A DNA stretch of 64,000 nucleotides from JAVSMW01 sp032027005 (GTDB taxonomy: Bacteria > Bacillota > Thermincolia > Thermincolales > UBA2595). Positions within the stretch are counted from its first letter, which is position 1, and each line of letters starts with the position of its first letter. Below the pieces are notes generated by a model. That model was not told the origin of the DNA. It did not search any database and saw nothing but the letters and a program-made list of their open reading frames with translations. Of this stretch, positions 26,325-35,818 are shown in pieces. The position numbers and the translations under genes were made by a program. The stretch lies in NCBI GenBank assembly GCA_032027005.1, contig JAVSMW010000005.1:199825-263824 (forward strand), read 5' to 3'.

Positions 26325-27982
26325 TGTGGATTCCAGAAAACATTAATATTATGAGAAAAGCCAGCATGCGCACCTTGCTGGCTCTTCTCGCTATTATTAT
26401 CATCAATCTGCCAATGGCAGCCATAATCAGTAAAGTCAATTTCAGACCGGACAGTAATTGGGAGCATTTTAGCCAATATCTTTTACCCGATGCAGTCACT
26501 AATACATTAACCCTTGTTTTATTCACACTACTCCTTTCAGGCACCATAGGAGTACTGCTGGCCGCTGTCGTAGCACTTTTTGACTTCCCCTTTAAAAAGT
26601 TTTTTGAGTGGGCCCTGTTTTTTCCAATAACTATTCCGCCATATATTGCCGCTTACGTTTATGCCGGCATGCTCAGCTACACAGGGATTATTCAACGTTT
26701 AGGCAGGGATTGGGGGCTCCCCCTTAATCCCCAATGGCTGGATGTGATGAACATGCGAGGTGCAGTCTTTATTTATTCACTCACATTGTACCCCTATATA
26801 TATGGAGCTGTGAAATCTTATCTGGAGAATCATTCCGGCAATCTTATTGACACAGCACGGGTGCTTGGCTACAATCCATTAAGGCTTTTCACAAAAGTCG
26901 TCCTTCCTCTGATCCGCATCCCCCTCATCGGCGGGCTGATGCTGGTTATGATGGAGGTTGTTAGCGATTATGGTGTGGTAAAGTACTTTAACATTCAAGC
27001 CGTGAGTTCCGTCATCTTCAAGTCATGGTTTGGCATGGGCGAAGCAGGCGTAGCCATCCGGCTTTCTTTCTATGTCATGGTATGTATAATCGCACTACAG
27101 GCAATAGAAGAAATCATGCGGGGAAGAAAGAAATATAATCTGGGCAGTGGACGCGGCAAGCCAATAACACCAAGAAAGCTGACCGGTTGGAAGAAATATG
27201 CAGTAATTGGGTTTATCCTTTTCATGCTCAGTGCAGCCTTCTTAATCCCCGTTGGGCAAATGTCAGTCTGGGCCATTCTCGCCTTCCATAAGGTAAATCT
27301 GCCAAACTTAAGCCAGATTATATTTAACACCATCCTCTATTGTGTTTTGGCGACCTTAATAATTCTCGTCCTCAATGTGTGGATTGCTCATAGCCGCAGG
27401 TGGATGAATATAAAATCGGGCTTTATTATCAGTAAACTGACCCAATTAGGCTACTCCATCCCAGGTGCAGTCATCGCAGTTGGCACAATCACGTTGTTCG
27501 TTGGGCTAGACAGTATTTTGCATCCCTTGTATCGGTATTTTGACCCAAATGCCAAGAAACTGCTCTTAAGCACCAGTATTGCCATGCTTGTTTTCGCTTT
27601 TGTAGTCCGCTATATGGCCATCGGGTTTAACAGCGTAAACTCTGCCTTTGCCAAAGTCGGAGTGAAATATAACGATGCGGCCAGAACCTTAGGTATTGGC
27701 CGCACAAGAGCAATGCTCAGGATCGAACTGCCGATGCTGAAAAATTCCCTGGTCGCGGGCTTCATTCTTACTTTTATAGATATCATTAAGGAGCTTCCCC
27801 TGACTCTGCTTTTACGTCCCTTTAATTTTAATACCCTGGCCAGCAGGGCTTACGAATATGCAAATGATGAAAGAATTCATGAATCCTCTGTCCCGGCCCT
27901 GCTCATAATTGTCTTAAGTATGCTTTTGATCGCATTGTTGGTAAAGATAAGTTCCACCAAAGGAGGACATAAGAAAAGATGA
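26324..27982 (+). CDS. iron(III) ABC transporter permease (FbpB/FutB type, fused double permease)
   Basis: A 552-residue integral membrane protein with about 12 helices and two copies of the ABC permease EAA loop (DTARVLGYNPLRLFTKVVLP and DAARTLGIGRTRAMLRIELP). Both halves of the channel are therefore in one chain, as in FbpB-type iron transporters. The ATG overlaps the stop of the binding-protein gene (TAATG), implying translational coupling. It overlaps the ATPase gene by 4 bp. Confidence 0.92.
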   Translation: MWIPENINIMRKASMRTLLALLAIIIINLPMAAIISKVNFRPDSNWEHFSQYLLPDAVTNTLTLVLFTLLLSGTIGVLLAAVVALFDFPFKKFFEWALFFPITIPPYIAAYVYAGMLSYTGIIQRLGRDWGLPLNPQWLDVMNMRGAVFIYSLTLYPYIYGAVKSYLENHSGNLIDTARVLGYNPLRLFTKVVLPLIRIPLIGGLMLVMMEVVSDYGVVKYFNIQAVSSVIFKSWFGMGEAGVAIRLSFYVMVCIIALQAIEEIMRGRKKYNLGSGRGKPITPRKLTGWKKYAVIGFILFMLSAAFLIPVGQMSVWAILAFHKVNLPNLSQIIFNTILYCVLATLIILVLNVWIAHSRRWMNIKSGFIISKLTQLGYSIPGAVIAVGTITLFVGLDSILHPLYRYFDPNAKKLLLSTSIAMLVFAFVVRYMAIGFNSVNSAFAKVGVKYNDAARTLGIGRTRAMLRIELPMLKNSLVAGFILTFIDIIKELPLTLLLRPFNFNTLASRAYEYANDERIHESSVPALLIIVLSMLLIALLVKISSTKGGHKKR

Positions 27983-28605
27983 AGCTTGACATTAAAGATT
28001 TACATTTTAGCTACCATCCCAAGGCTGAAAAGATATTTAACGGGTTAAATCTTACAGTTAAAGAAGGGGAGATCCTGGCAGTTTTAGGAAACAGCGGCTG
28101 TGGCAAAAGCACACTGCTGCGCATCATTTCAGGTTTGGAAGAAAATGCTGAAGGGACCATAAGTGTTGGCAATGCTGTTTTTCAGGATAAGTCATCATTT
28201 GTTCCTGTGGAAAAAAGAAACATAGGTTTTGTATTTCAAGACTATGCTCTGTTTCCTTTTATGACAGTTGCCCAAAATATTAAGTTCGGGATGAAAATAC
28301 CAAGTAATGAACATTTACAGCAATTGTTGGAACTGACCCAGTTAAAGGGCCTTGAAAACAGATATCCCCACGAGCTGAGCGGCGGCCAACAGCAAAGGAC
28401 GGCTTTAGCGCGAACCCTTGCCGCTAAACCCGCCCTTCTCCTCATGGACGAACCTTTCAGTAACCTGGATGCAAATTTGGTGGATGATTTGCGAGCCGAT
28501 TTAAAAGAAATAATTAAATCTCAAAAAATTACCACTGTTCTTGTTACACACAATAAAGAGGATGCTGATTTTCTCGCTGATAAAACCATTGAGTTATCTG
28601 CTTAA
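27979..28605 (+). CDS. iron(III) ABC transporter ATP-binding protein (short FbpC type)
   Basis: A 208-residue ABC ATPase with Walker A GNSGCGKST, Q-loop (VFQDYALFPF), signature LSGGQQQR, Walker B LLLMDEPFSNLD and switch His (LVTHNKEDADF). FbpC proteins are usually near 350 residues. This one ends after the ATPase core and lacks the C-terminal regulatory TOBE domain. The sequence gives no sign of truncation: a stop is followed by a new promoter region. It is the last gene of the Fur-regulated operon. Confidence 0.92.
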   Translation: MKLDIKDLHFSYHPKAEKIFNGLNLTVKEGEILAVLGNSGCGKSTLLRIISGLEENAEGTISVGNAVFQDKSSFVPVEKRNIGFVFQDYALFPFMTVAQNIKFGMKIPSNEHLQQLLELTQLKGLENRYPHELSGGQQQRTALARTLAAKPALLLMDEPFSNLDANLVDDLRADLKEIIKSQKITTVLVTHNKEDADFLADKTIELSA

Positions 28606-28616
28606 TTTATTCATAC

Positions 28617-28691
28617 TTGATAGTTTAGCTTATGGACTTTATAATAAGCAAGTAGGCACTTTTTAGTATGATACTTACCGTCAAGTTAGTA
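28617..28691 (+). promoter_or_regulatory. promoter and HxlR-type operator of the HxlR regulator gene
   Basis: TTGATA (28617-28622), a 17-bp spacer and a perfect TATAAT (28640-28645) are followed at once by a 44-bp element (28648-28691). The element begins GCAAGTAGGCACTTT and contains TACTTACC-N4-AGTTAGTA. The same element, with 37 of 44 bases identical, lies upstream of the MBL-fold gene at 44654-44697. Its position over the start site suggests autorepression. Confidence 0.75.
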
Positions 28692-28728
28692 AAAATTATA
28701 AGTTTAATATTTCAGTACGGAGGCTGCT

Positions 28729-29037
28729 ATGGTTTGTCCAATTGAAATAACCGTGAATCTTATTTCCAGCAAATGGAAAACTCTGATTCTGCGTGATTTG
28801 ATGCACGGTCCACAACGTTTCGGAGAGTTGTCGAGGAATATCCGGGGGATAAGTCAAAAAATGCTGACTCAACAGCTGCGGGAAATGGAGAAAGATGGCC
28901 TCATTAATCGCCAGACATTTCCGGAAGTTCCGCCAAAGGTTGAATATTCTTTAACAGAAATTGGTCAAAGTTTGAAGCCAATTTTAGACGCTATGCATGC
29001 ATGGGGTGAACTTTATAAGACAAAGGAATCTTCCTGA
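28729..29037 (+). CDS. HxlR-family winged-helix transcriptional regulator
   Basis: A 102-residue DNA-binding protein with the HxlR core: PIEITVNLISSKWKTLILRDL, RFGELSRNIRGISQKMLTQQL and LREMEKDGLINRQTF. The usual first Cys of the family is present as MVCPIE (Cys3), the residue sensing thiol-reactive compounds in HypR/YodB-like members. Quinone or electrophile sensing is therefore possible. An operator-like element lies just upstream and a second copy controls an MBL-fold gene 16 kb away. Confidence 0.92.
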   Translation: MVCPIEITVNLISSKWKTLILRDLMHGPQRFGELSRNIRGISQKMLTQQLREMEKDGLINRQTFPEVPPKVEYSLTEIGQSLKPILDAMHAWGELYKTKESS

Positions 29038-29081
29038 CCGGGCGGGACGTGAAATCCTGACCAGTAAGGAAGATTTTTTTA
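29029..29081 (+). terminator. terminator overlapping the hxlR-like stop codon
   Basis: TCTTCCT at 29029-29035 pairs with AGGAAGA at 29067-29073, followed by seven T. The left arm includes the stop codon region. The rest of the gap to 29371 holds only the doubtful small frame at 29144-29245. Confidence 0.7.
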
Positions 29082-29143
29082 TTTCTATCATTGGGCATTC
29101 TTTTTTCTCCACGGCTTAAACACAGAGATGCATAATAAAATTA

Positions 29144-29245
29144 TTATCTAAGCTTACGCCGGTCTGTCCCGGTAAGAATTAAGAACAGGAACAATCCTAC
29201 TCCGGCTAAAGAAAACACCATTACCGAGCCAATCGCAATAAACAT
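29144..29245 (-). other. possible gene remnant encoding a membrane anchor and basic tail
   Basis: On the minus strand a 33-codon frame reads MFIAIGSVMVFSLAGVGLF and ends TGTDRRKLR before a stop, a plausible C-terminal membrane helix with a positive tail. The frame stays open upstream for about 20 more codons without a start or ribosome-binding site. It may be the tail of a decayed membrane-protein gene or chance. It is the only coding-like sequence seen between 29082 and 29371. Confidence 0.2.
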
Positions 29246-29371
29246 TTCACCTGTCGCATACCGTGTAACTGCAGCAGTACCCCGGCAATGATGCCGGCGA
29301 AAAAAACAGGTTGTTGACATTTAGATGTCATACAACCTGCTTAAATCCTCTATTTATTAGCTTATTTCCAA

Positions 29372-29554
29372 TTAGTCCTCGATTTCAATGCACTTCATGC
29401 AGCAATAATCAACACAGGCACCACAAGCCAAACAATCGTCATTAATATGCCACTTGCCATCTACCCGTTCAAAAGCGTCTACGGGACATTGCTTTTTCGC
29501 CTTACAATGATCAGACTGGTCACACTTAGTCACATCAATTACAGCTTTGCTCAT
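29372..29554 (-). CDS. small ferredoxin-like 4Fe-4S protein
   Basis: A 60-residue protein starting MSKAVIDVTKCD at 29554, preceded by a GGAGG-containing G-rich site. The C-terminal half has a normal CLACGACVDYC cluster motif. The N-terminal half spaces its cysteines as C-x5-C-x5-CP (CDQSDHCKAKKQCPVDA) instead of C-x2-C-x2-C-x3-CP, so it may bind one or two [4Fe-4S] clusters in a variant way. It stands alone on the minus strand between the HxlR and chemoreceptor genes. It is probably a low-potential electron carrier. Confidence 0.85.
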   Translation of the reverse strand: MSKAVIDVTKCDQSDHCKAKKQCPVDAFERVDGKWHINDDCLACGACVDYCCMKCIEIED

Positions 29555-29773
29555 ACCCCTAAAGCCCCCCTCCACTTTATATTAACTAATTCGCAAGCTA
29601 ATTGTAGCAAAGAAATTCTTTTCAAACATTGATGTATATCACAAATAATTAAAGATACATATCACAAAAAAGAAAAATGCTGTACGGACTCAAGAAAAAT
29701 ATAGAAATTTCGATATATATACAATATAATTGAAAACAAATGCAGAGCGGCATAATTTGGAGGTGGCTTATTT

Positions 29774-30619
29774 TTGAAATTAGGCAATACCAGATTGACG
29801 TCCGAAGTCATGGAGGCTTATAGAGTACTTGCTCCTTTTCTTCTAGATATCACCTTTAACGAACTGTCTACCGGAATTACCGATACGGAAAAGTTCGTTG
29901 CCTATTATAAAGGGCGATACCTTGATTTGGGCATTACTCCGGGAACACCTGTCCGGCCCGGCTCACCCGTGTATGAGGCCATGCAGAACAAAAAAAGGGT
30001 AATTAAACATATCCCGAAAGAAGCGATTGGAATCCCTTATATTATAACCGCAAACCCGGTTTTTGACGAAACGGGAAAGGTAATAGGGGCGATAGCCACA
30101 GGTACTTCGACCGAAAGAGAAGTATTGATTAAAGAGACATCTCTAGAACTTTCCTCGGCAATTGAGCAAATCAACTCAGCTATTAATGATATGGTTTTAG
30201 AAACAGAGAAGTTTACGCGGGCTAACGAGGAGCTTTTAGCCCTTTCTACTAAAACACAGGAGAGGGTTTCCGATACTAATGACATTTTGGAATATATTAA
30301 GGACATTGGCAGTGAAATAAAGGTTTTAGGGATTAATGCTTCTATTGAGGCTTCCAGGGCAGGAAACCACGGATTAGGATTCAAGGTCGTAGCATCTGAA
30401 ATTCAGAAATTGTCAGATAATAGCATGAAGTCGGTCAAAAAGATTGAAGAAACACTAAAAAATGCGCGCAATGAAATTGATTCCTTTGTCCGGAAAGTCG
30501 AAGAATTTAACATGTTTGTACACGCCCAAATGTCAATGACAGAAGAGACGCTGGCAACAACTGACCAGCTCAAGAAAATGTCGGAAAACCTATTGACATC
30601 GGTTAAAGAAATAATTTAA
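29774..30619 (+). CDS. soluble methyl-accepting chemotaxis-type receptor
   Basis: A 281-residue protein with no membrane helix. An N-terminal PAS/Cache-like domain of about 115 residues contains the GTPVRPGSPVYEAM and ANPVFDETGKVIGAIATG segments. It is joined to a short MCP signalling hairpin whose tip reads LGINASIEASRAGNHGLGF, the CheA/CheW contact region. The start is TTG 29774, set by GGAGGTGG at 29759-29766. It is probably a cytoplasmic receptor for a metabolic or redox signal; no che genes are in the window. Confidence 0.88.
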   Translation: MKLGNTRLTSEVMEAYRVLAPFLLDITFNELSTGITDTEKFVAYYKGRYLDLGITPGTPVRPGSPVYEAMQNKKRVIKHIPKEAIGIPYIITANPVFDETGKVIGAIATGTSTEREVLIKETSLELSSAIEQINSAINDMVLETEKFTRANEELLALSTKTQERVSDTNDILEYIKDIGSEIKVLGINASIEASRAGNHGLGFKVVASEIQKLSDNSMKSVKKIEETLKNARNEIDSFVRKVEEFNMFVHAQMSMTEETLATTDQLKKMSENLLTSVKEII

Positions 30620-30635
30620 TGCGGCATATTACAGC

Positions 30636-30686
30636 AAACGCCTTTCCCTTGGCCTGACTCGTTCGGTCAGGAGGGAAAGGCGTTTT
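30636..30686. terminator. strong bidirectional terminator between chemoreceptor and TRAP operon
   Basis: A 14-bp stem (AAACGCCTTTCCCT/AGGGAAAGGCGTTT) closes a 22-nt loop that itself contains CCTGAC/GTCAGG. It lies between two convergent genes ending at 30619 and 30697. Confidence 0.9.
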
Positions 30687-30696
30687 GACACTTTAC

Positions 30697-32001
30697 TTAA
30701 TACGTTATGTACTTCGGCAGGAAGGTCGACAGCCCGGGAAAAGCGATGAGCAGCAATGTGCCCACGATCAAAGGAATTAAAAAAGGTATTATACCCCTAA
30801 AAATGGTGGTCAGAGGCACATCTTTGGTAATACCCTTGACTACAAAAGCATTGACGCCCACCGGCGGAGTCACCACGGCAATCATACTGAGAGCCGTTAC
30901 TATTACCGCAAACCAGGTCAGGTCATAGCCCAGGTTAGTTATAACCGGCATCAGAATCGGCACCAGAAGGACGATGATTGCCATGGCATCGATAAAACAA
31001 CCCAGGACAAACCAGAAGGCAACAATTAACAGCATAATAATTGCTGGCGAGACATCCAGGGTGCCCACCCACTCAGCTAATTTAAGAGGCATCCCCGTAC
31101 GGGTAATAAAATGGCTGAAGACAGTCGCACCGGCAATCAGGAGCATAATCATGCATGATAAACGCAATCCATCCTTGGTGGCCTCGACGAATTTCTGCCA
31201 GGTCAGCTCCCGGTTAAGTAACCCGATCATTATAGCTCCCGCCGCACCTATAGCACCGGCTTGAGTTGGGGTAAACCAACCGGCGAACAATCCGCCGATG
31301 GTTATAAAAAATAAAATGATGGTATCAGTAAGGCCTTTTAAGGAAATTAACTTTTGTTTTAATGTAGCCGACTGGCCTATGGAAGCACCGGCAGAATCAC
31401 GCCTGCAAAGATAATAAACTGTGCCCATCATAAGAATAGCCAGGATAATGCCGGGAATTATTCCGGCTATAAAGAGCTTCCCGATAGATTGTTCAGTTAA
31501 TAAGCCGAAAACTATAAAGGAAGTACTGGGCGGAATCATGATGCCCAGGCCGCCGGACACGGCCACGGTGCCGGTTGATATCCAATCTTTATAGCCAAAC
31601 CTTTTCATTTCGGGAATGGCTATTTTACCAATAGTGGCACAGGTGGCTGTTGTTGAACCGCAAATAGCACCGAATCCGGCAGATGCCGCAATAGTTGCCA
31701 TAGCCAAGCCGCCCGGCAAATGCCCAACTAAAGTATTAGCCGTTTCAAACAGCTTTTTGCCGATTCCCGAGGCGAAAGCATAAGTTCCCATCAAAACAAA
31801 CATGGGGATGACACTCAATGGGTAGGAAGCAAATTGCTCGAAAATATCTCTCGGCAAAAGACTTAAGCCGACTGTGGGTGAAACAAAGTTAGCGTAACCC
31901 GCCACGCCTGCCAGGGCCATGGCGAAAGCAATTGGCATCCCTATCGCAAAAAGGATAAGCATCACTATAATTCCTAATATACCAACCATTTCCGGGCTCA
32001 T
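30697..32001 (-). CDS. dctM: TRAP transporter large permease DctM
   Basis: A complete 434-residue DctM with about 12 membrane helices. Conserved blocks include ASAGFGAICGSTTATCATIG, the GGLGIMIPPSTSFIVFG stretch and, near the end, TPPVGVNAFVVKGITKDVPL. It transports the ligand using an ion gradient, together with DctQ and DctP encoded just upstream. It overlaps dctQ by 4 bp. The system follows the aldehyde oxidoreductase/aryl-CoA ligase operon, so its ligand may be that pathway's substrate (inference). Confidence 0.95.
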   Translation of the reverse strand: MSPEMVGILGIIVMLILFAIGMPIAFAMALAGVAGYANFVSPTVGLSLLPRDIFEQFASYPLSVIPMFVLMGTYAFASGIGKKLFETANTLVGHLPGGLAMATIAASAGFGAICGSTTATCATIGKIAIPEMKRFGYKDWISTGTVAVSGGLGIMIPPSTSFIVFGLLTEQSIGKLFIAGIIPGIILAILMMGTVYYLCRRDSAGASIGQSATLKQKLISLKGLTDTIILFFITIGGLFAGWFTPTQAGAIGAAGAIMIGLLNRELTWQKFVEATKDGLRLSCMIMLLIAGATVFSHFITRTGMPLKLAEWVGTLDVSPAIIMLLIVAFWFVLGCFIDAMAIIVLLVPILMPVITNLGYDLTWFAVIVTALSMIAVVTPPVGVNAFVVKGITKDVPLTTIFRGIIPFLIPLIVGTLLLIAFPGLSTFLPKYITY

Positions 32002-32531
32002 CTATTCACCACCTCTTTAGCCGATTTCAACATCTCCTGCAGCAGTACCAGACAAAGCGGAATGCAGCTTAAAGCTATCCATAAAACAAATGGATAAACC
32101 GGTATTCTGGAGGCAGCCGTCACCTCTTTGGCGATTTTTAAGGCTTGAGCGTATTCATAACTTTTCCAAACCAGGAGTATAAAGAGAACCAACCCCAGCA
32201 GGGCCACCAGAAAATCTAAGATATGCCTTATCCTTGGCGGGAAGCTGTCCACAAATTCCAGTTTGATATACTTACCGTCAATTTTGGTAGCAGCCAATGA
32301 GCCTGCTATAGCTATGACCTGGAGGAAATAAACAACCTCAGTCCCGGCTGCTAGGGGTTTTGTGAATAATTTGGCTCCGATTACATCAATCAGAGTGGCA
32401 ATTATAATGCCTACCAGGCCGACCATGCCGATGCGTTCAAACCAGACACTGAGTAAATGGACCAGCTTATCCATTTTCCCTAAGGTACCCTCGGTCGTTA
32501 AGTTTTGCGGTGCACCACTTGAGTTTTCCAT
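31998..32531 (-). CDS. dctQ: TRAP transporter small permease DctQ
   Basis: A 177-residue protein with four membrane helices, the DctQ pattern, including GTEVVYFLQVIAIAGSLAATK with the family's Glu-containing second helix. The start ATG 32531 is chosen because GTGAGGGTGA lies upstream. It overlaps dctM by 4 bp and lies 90 bp after dctP. Confidence 0.92.
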   Translation of the reverse strand: MENSSGAPQNLTTEGTLGKMDKLVHLLSVWFERIGMVGLVGIIIATLIDVIGAKLFTKPLAAGTEVVYFLQVIAIAGSLAATKIDGKYIKLEFVDSFPPRIRHILDFLVALLGLVLFILLVWKSYEYAQALKIAKEVTAASRIPVYPFVLWIALSCIPLCLVLLQEMLKSAKEVVNR

Positions 32532-32621
32532 ATGCTCACCCTCACAATTTAATTTCATGGCAGTACACGAAACGAATGGGATTGCCGCCGGCACAAAGAC
32601 TCGGCGGCAATCAAGTCCTTT

Positions 32622-33767
32622 CTATTTCTTGATATAAGTCTCTGGAGGAATATTTTGAGCTGCTTGCTGCTGCTCCCAGTATGCAACGCGCTCTTTGATA
32701 TAAGCGATCTGGTCTTTGGTTTCTTGTTCAGAAAAGCCTCTACCAGCCATTTTAGTGATATAATTATCGATTACGGGCTGGACAGCTGTTTTCCAACGAG
32801 CTGCTTCATCATCTGAGAGTCTGATAAATTCAATTCCTTTGGTGCTTGCGTTCTCAAAGGCCGCAAGGTTAACTTTGTTCCAGGCAAGGGCAGCTTCGGC
32901 CTGGTATTTGGCACCTACATCGCTGAAAATCTTCTGGAGGTCGGACGGCAGGCTCTCCCATTTGCTCTTATTCATAATCATATAAAAGATATACTGGTTT
33001 CCTATTGAAGGAGCAATCGTGGAATATTTGGCAACATCCGCCAATTTAAAGCTCTTCAAAGTTTCGGCGGAGAGCAACGCACCTTCAATATTCCCTTTAG
33101 ACATCCCTTCGTACACTTCACTCATAGGAATATCGCGGGCAGTTGCACCCAAGGCATTCAAGGCATCCGCCACCTCACCCGCGCCCCGCAAAGCTTTACC
33201 TTTCAAATCCTCCAACTTCTTGATCGGAGTTTTTGCTGTGTGGATGGCAAAAGTGGTGCCGCCAGTGATTTGCAGTAGTTTAAAATCATCCCATTCCTTA
33301 GGTTTATATTTATCCAGAAAATCCACGCCTACATTAGTTCCTATCCAACTGGAAGAGTAGCCTAGTGGGAGGTCAAGAGCCTCGGTAACTGGAAACCGCC
33401 CTGGATTATAGCCGATATGAGAGAAGCCAATGTCAGCCAGTCCCTGTTCCACTCCATCAGCCACTTTCGGTGCTGTAAGGAGAGAGCCGCCGGGGACAAA
33501 GGTTATTTGAAGCCGACCGTTAGACTGGGCTTCGACTTCTTTCAACATATCACCCATCATTTTAGATAAAAGATGGGCCGGGGGCAAGAAGTTAGAAGCT
33601 GTTAATTTAATAACTTCCTGTTTTGTTTCCTGAGCCGGTGCATCCTGTCCGGAGTTTTTCTGTTCTGTAGCAGGAGGTGTAGAATTAGAGCACCCACTGA
33701 AAAGGGCCAAGGTAATCACTATAGAAATCACCAATGTCATGAAACGGGTAAAACCTTTTTTACGCAT
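32622..33767 (-). CDS. dctP: TRAP transporter solute-binding lipoprotein DctP
   Basis: A 381-residue lipoprotein with signal and lipobox LFSGC, then the DctP fold with PGGSLLTAPKVADGVEQGLAD and the KALRGAGEVADALNALGA segment, where the conserved Arg would bind the ligand carboxylate. AGGAGG lies 9 bp before the ATG. It is the first gene of a complete dctPQM set and is about as long as, but clearly divergent from, DctP at 8318-9466. Confidence 0.93.
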   Translation of the reverse strand: MRKKGFTRFMTLVISIVITLALFSGCSNSTPPATEQKNSGQDAPAQETKQEVIKLTASNFLPPAHLLSKMMGDMLKEVEAQSNGRLQITFVPGGSLLTAPKVADGVEQGLADIGFSHIGYNPGRFPVTEALDLPLGYSSSWIGTNVGVDFLDKYKPKEWDDFKLLQITGGTTFAIHTAKTPIKKLEDLKGKALRGAGEVADALNALGATARDIPMSEVYEGMSKGNIEGALLSAETLKSFKLADVAKYSTIAPSIGNQYIFYMIMNKSKWESLPSDLQKIFSDVGAKYQAEAALAWNKVNLAAFENASTKGIEFIRLSDDEAARWKTAVQPVIDNYITKMAGRGFSEQETKDQIAYIKERVAYWEQQQAAQNIPPETYIKK

Positions 33768-33929
33768 AAGTATTGTTCCTCCTTAGTTTTGAATAGTCTC
33801 TCGGAATTCTAAAGTGCTTTTAATCCTTTGCATTACTGATATTTCCTACTTGTAAGGATTCAATCACCTCCTTTTCCGAAACTATGTCCCCAATTTTACT
33901 TAACTTAGAACTGAAATCCAACTTCTTTT

Positions 33930-34403
33930 CTAATTAGCATTCTCTATTTCATGTAAAGTCCGACGCACAATTTTACCGGCAGGTGTCCGCGGGATTTCTT
34001 TTAATACCTCAAATACACGCGGAAGTTTATATATTGCAATTTTATCACGTAAAAAAGACAAAATTTCCTGATGTAAATCTTCGTCAAAGATATAATTTTC
34101 GTTAAGTGATATAAATGCTTTAACATTTTCACCTCTAATGGGGTCAGGTACACCAATAACGCCGGCATCCTTGACTGCCGGGTGCCTGACCAGGGCGTCC
34201 TCAATCTCTCCAGGGCCAATCCGGTAACCGGAACTTTTGATCAGGTCAGTTTCCCGTGACACAAAAAACACGTATCCTTCATCGTCAAGATAAACATAGT
34301 CACCTGTCATATTCCAACCATCAAGCACAACCGATTCCTGTTTTTTAAGTAACTCACCGTTATTTTCATAGGGCCGCCAATAAATTGTGCTAGTAGGGCC
34401 CTT
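33930..34403 (-). pseudogene. 3' part of IS-disrupted aryl-CoA ligase
   Basis: The frame is open from the IS edge: KGPTSTIYWRPYENNGELLK, then GWNMTGDYVYLDDEGYVFFV, the SGYRIGPGEIEDALVRHPAV hinge region and the catalytic lysine in TPAGKIVRRTL. It is the C-terminal domain and end of the N-terminal domain of the adenylate-forming enzyme whose first part lies at 34604-35801. Without the element the junction reads RLLVKGPT in frame. The separated C-terminal domain alone would not be active. Confidence 0.88.
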
Positions 34404-34603
34404 AATAAAAAAAGCGCCTCCGGCGCGCTTTTAGTCTGTGCTATCATTTAGTTCGTATTTCTGCCCATGAACTCCATTGTAACTGACTGGACGCATCTCA
34501 CCANCCTCTTTGAGACATTTACTTTTTCCCTTCGACAAAAACTCAGAAAACCCTTGCTCTGCAAGGGTTAATAGGACTAAAAATTTTATACTTTCCTATA
34601 CGT
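34404..34603 (-). mobile_element. IS remnant (copy 1) inside the aryl-CoA ligase gene, with an N
   Basis: About 200 bp nearly identical to 41537-41735. It has a hairpin near one end (AACCCTTGCAGAGCAAGGGTT), a short frame beginning MSQRG, and a terminator-like GC hairpin with seven T at the other end. A single N at 34504 lies at the same place as the N in the second copy, suggesting that the transposase interior was lost in assembly. Excision restores the host frame with no target duplication and there are no clear inverted termini, both IS200/IS605-like traits. The family is not certain. Confidence 0.7.
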
Positions 34604-35801
34604 CAAGTAATCGCCCTATTTCGTGTGGTTTGCAGGCATTTCCCTCATCATCTACTACTTTAATTTCATATCCCGGAGTCGCTTGACCGGGCGAGCCTAT
34701 GCGTGGTGGCTGACCGAAAACATTAACCACAAATGAGAAGAGCATTTCGGTGTTGCCAAAGGCTTCATATATATCAAGCCCTGACATCTCTTTCCAGGCA
34801 GTAAAGGTTTTAGTGTCCATGGCTTCGCCGCCACTGGTACAAATTCTTAAAGAACTTAAATCGTATTCTTTTCTAGCATCAGCCGCTAAGCATATCTTAC
34901 GATAAGCGGTAGGCGGCATTTTCATGATACTTATCCCATGATTTTCAATAATTCTAAGCATTTCGCCAGGTTCAAATTTGGGGATTAAAGAACAGCTTGC
35001 CCCAAAGCGGAAAGGGATAGCGGCAATAAGAGTGTGGCCTGCTGCAAAGGCTAGGGGCCCTGTAGTGCTGAGAACATCATCTGGCCTGACCCCGCCATAA
35101 CAATATTTCCCCCAAACATCAGCAATGATAAGCAGATCTTCCATAAAATGGACCGTGCCCTTGGGCATTCCTGTTGTCCCGGAGGTATATAAGATTAGCG
35201 AAACGGCCTGCCGATCACGAAGTACGGAAGTATATTCCTTTTTACCACCGGTCACGAGAAGGGAATAAGGGATAAAGCCTTTGGCCTTAATATCCAAAAT
35301 ATTCCCATTGATAACGATGATTTTTTCTACTGTGGTTATTTCGTCCCTTGCTGCTTCTACTTGGGCAAGCAGCCTTTCTTCACATATAATGGCCTTAGCT
35401 CCGGAATTATTGCAGATATATGCGATTTCTTCGTGGGACATAAGAGGTGATGTAGGAACCGCTACCGCCCCGATTTTAATAATAGCGAAATTTGCTACCA
35501 GGGCTTCCGGTATGTTGGCACACCAAATGATAACCCTGTCGTCTTCCTCTATGCCCAGTTCTTTTAAGCTGTTACATAAACGGTTAACTGTGTAGTAAAG
35601 CTCACGGTAAGTGATTCTTTGATCTTTATAATAAATAGCAACACTGTTGCCTCTGCCTTCTTGTAGATTCTTATCTACAAACTCTTCGGTGGAATTCATT
35701 TTTTCGGGATAGTTTTGAAGTTCTGGCAAAGTATAGATTTTTTCCGGCCATATCGACATGGGTGGAAGATCCTTTGCGGTGATTTTTACCAACTGTATCA
35801 C
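34604..35801 (-). pseudogene. 5' part of IS-disrupted aryl-CoA ligase (benzoate-CoA ligase-like)
   Basis: About 395 residues of an adenylate-forming enzyme: P-loop LYTSGTTGMPKGTVHF, then GGEAMDTKTFTAW, EAFGNTEML and PGQATPGYEIKVVDDEGN. The last block style (RIGSPGQATPGYE) is typical of the benzoate/2-aminobenzoate-CoA ligase group. Translation probably starts at TTG 35792 (AGGAG 7 bp upstream), with GTG 35801 as alternative. The gene is cut after codon CTT by an IS remnant. It lies 17 bp after the aldehyde oxidoreductase gene, in the same operon. Confidence 0.88.
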
Positions 35802-35818
35802 TCCTGCTCAATAAATTA

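Noticed and set aside
34363..34380. 12-base match (TGAAAATAACGG) between the filler at 4584 and the disrupted ligase gene.
   Set aside because: Too short and inside clear coding sequence; chance is the simpler explanation.
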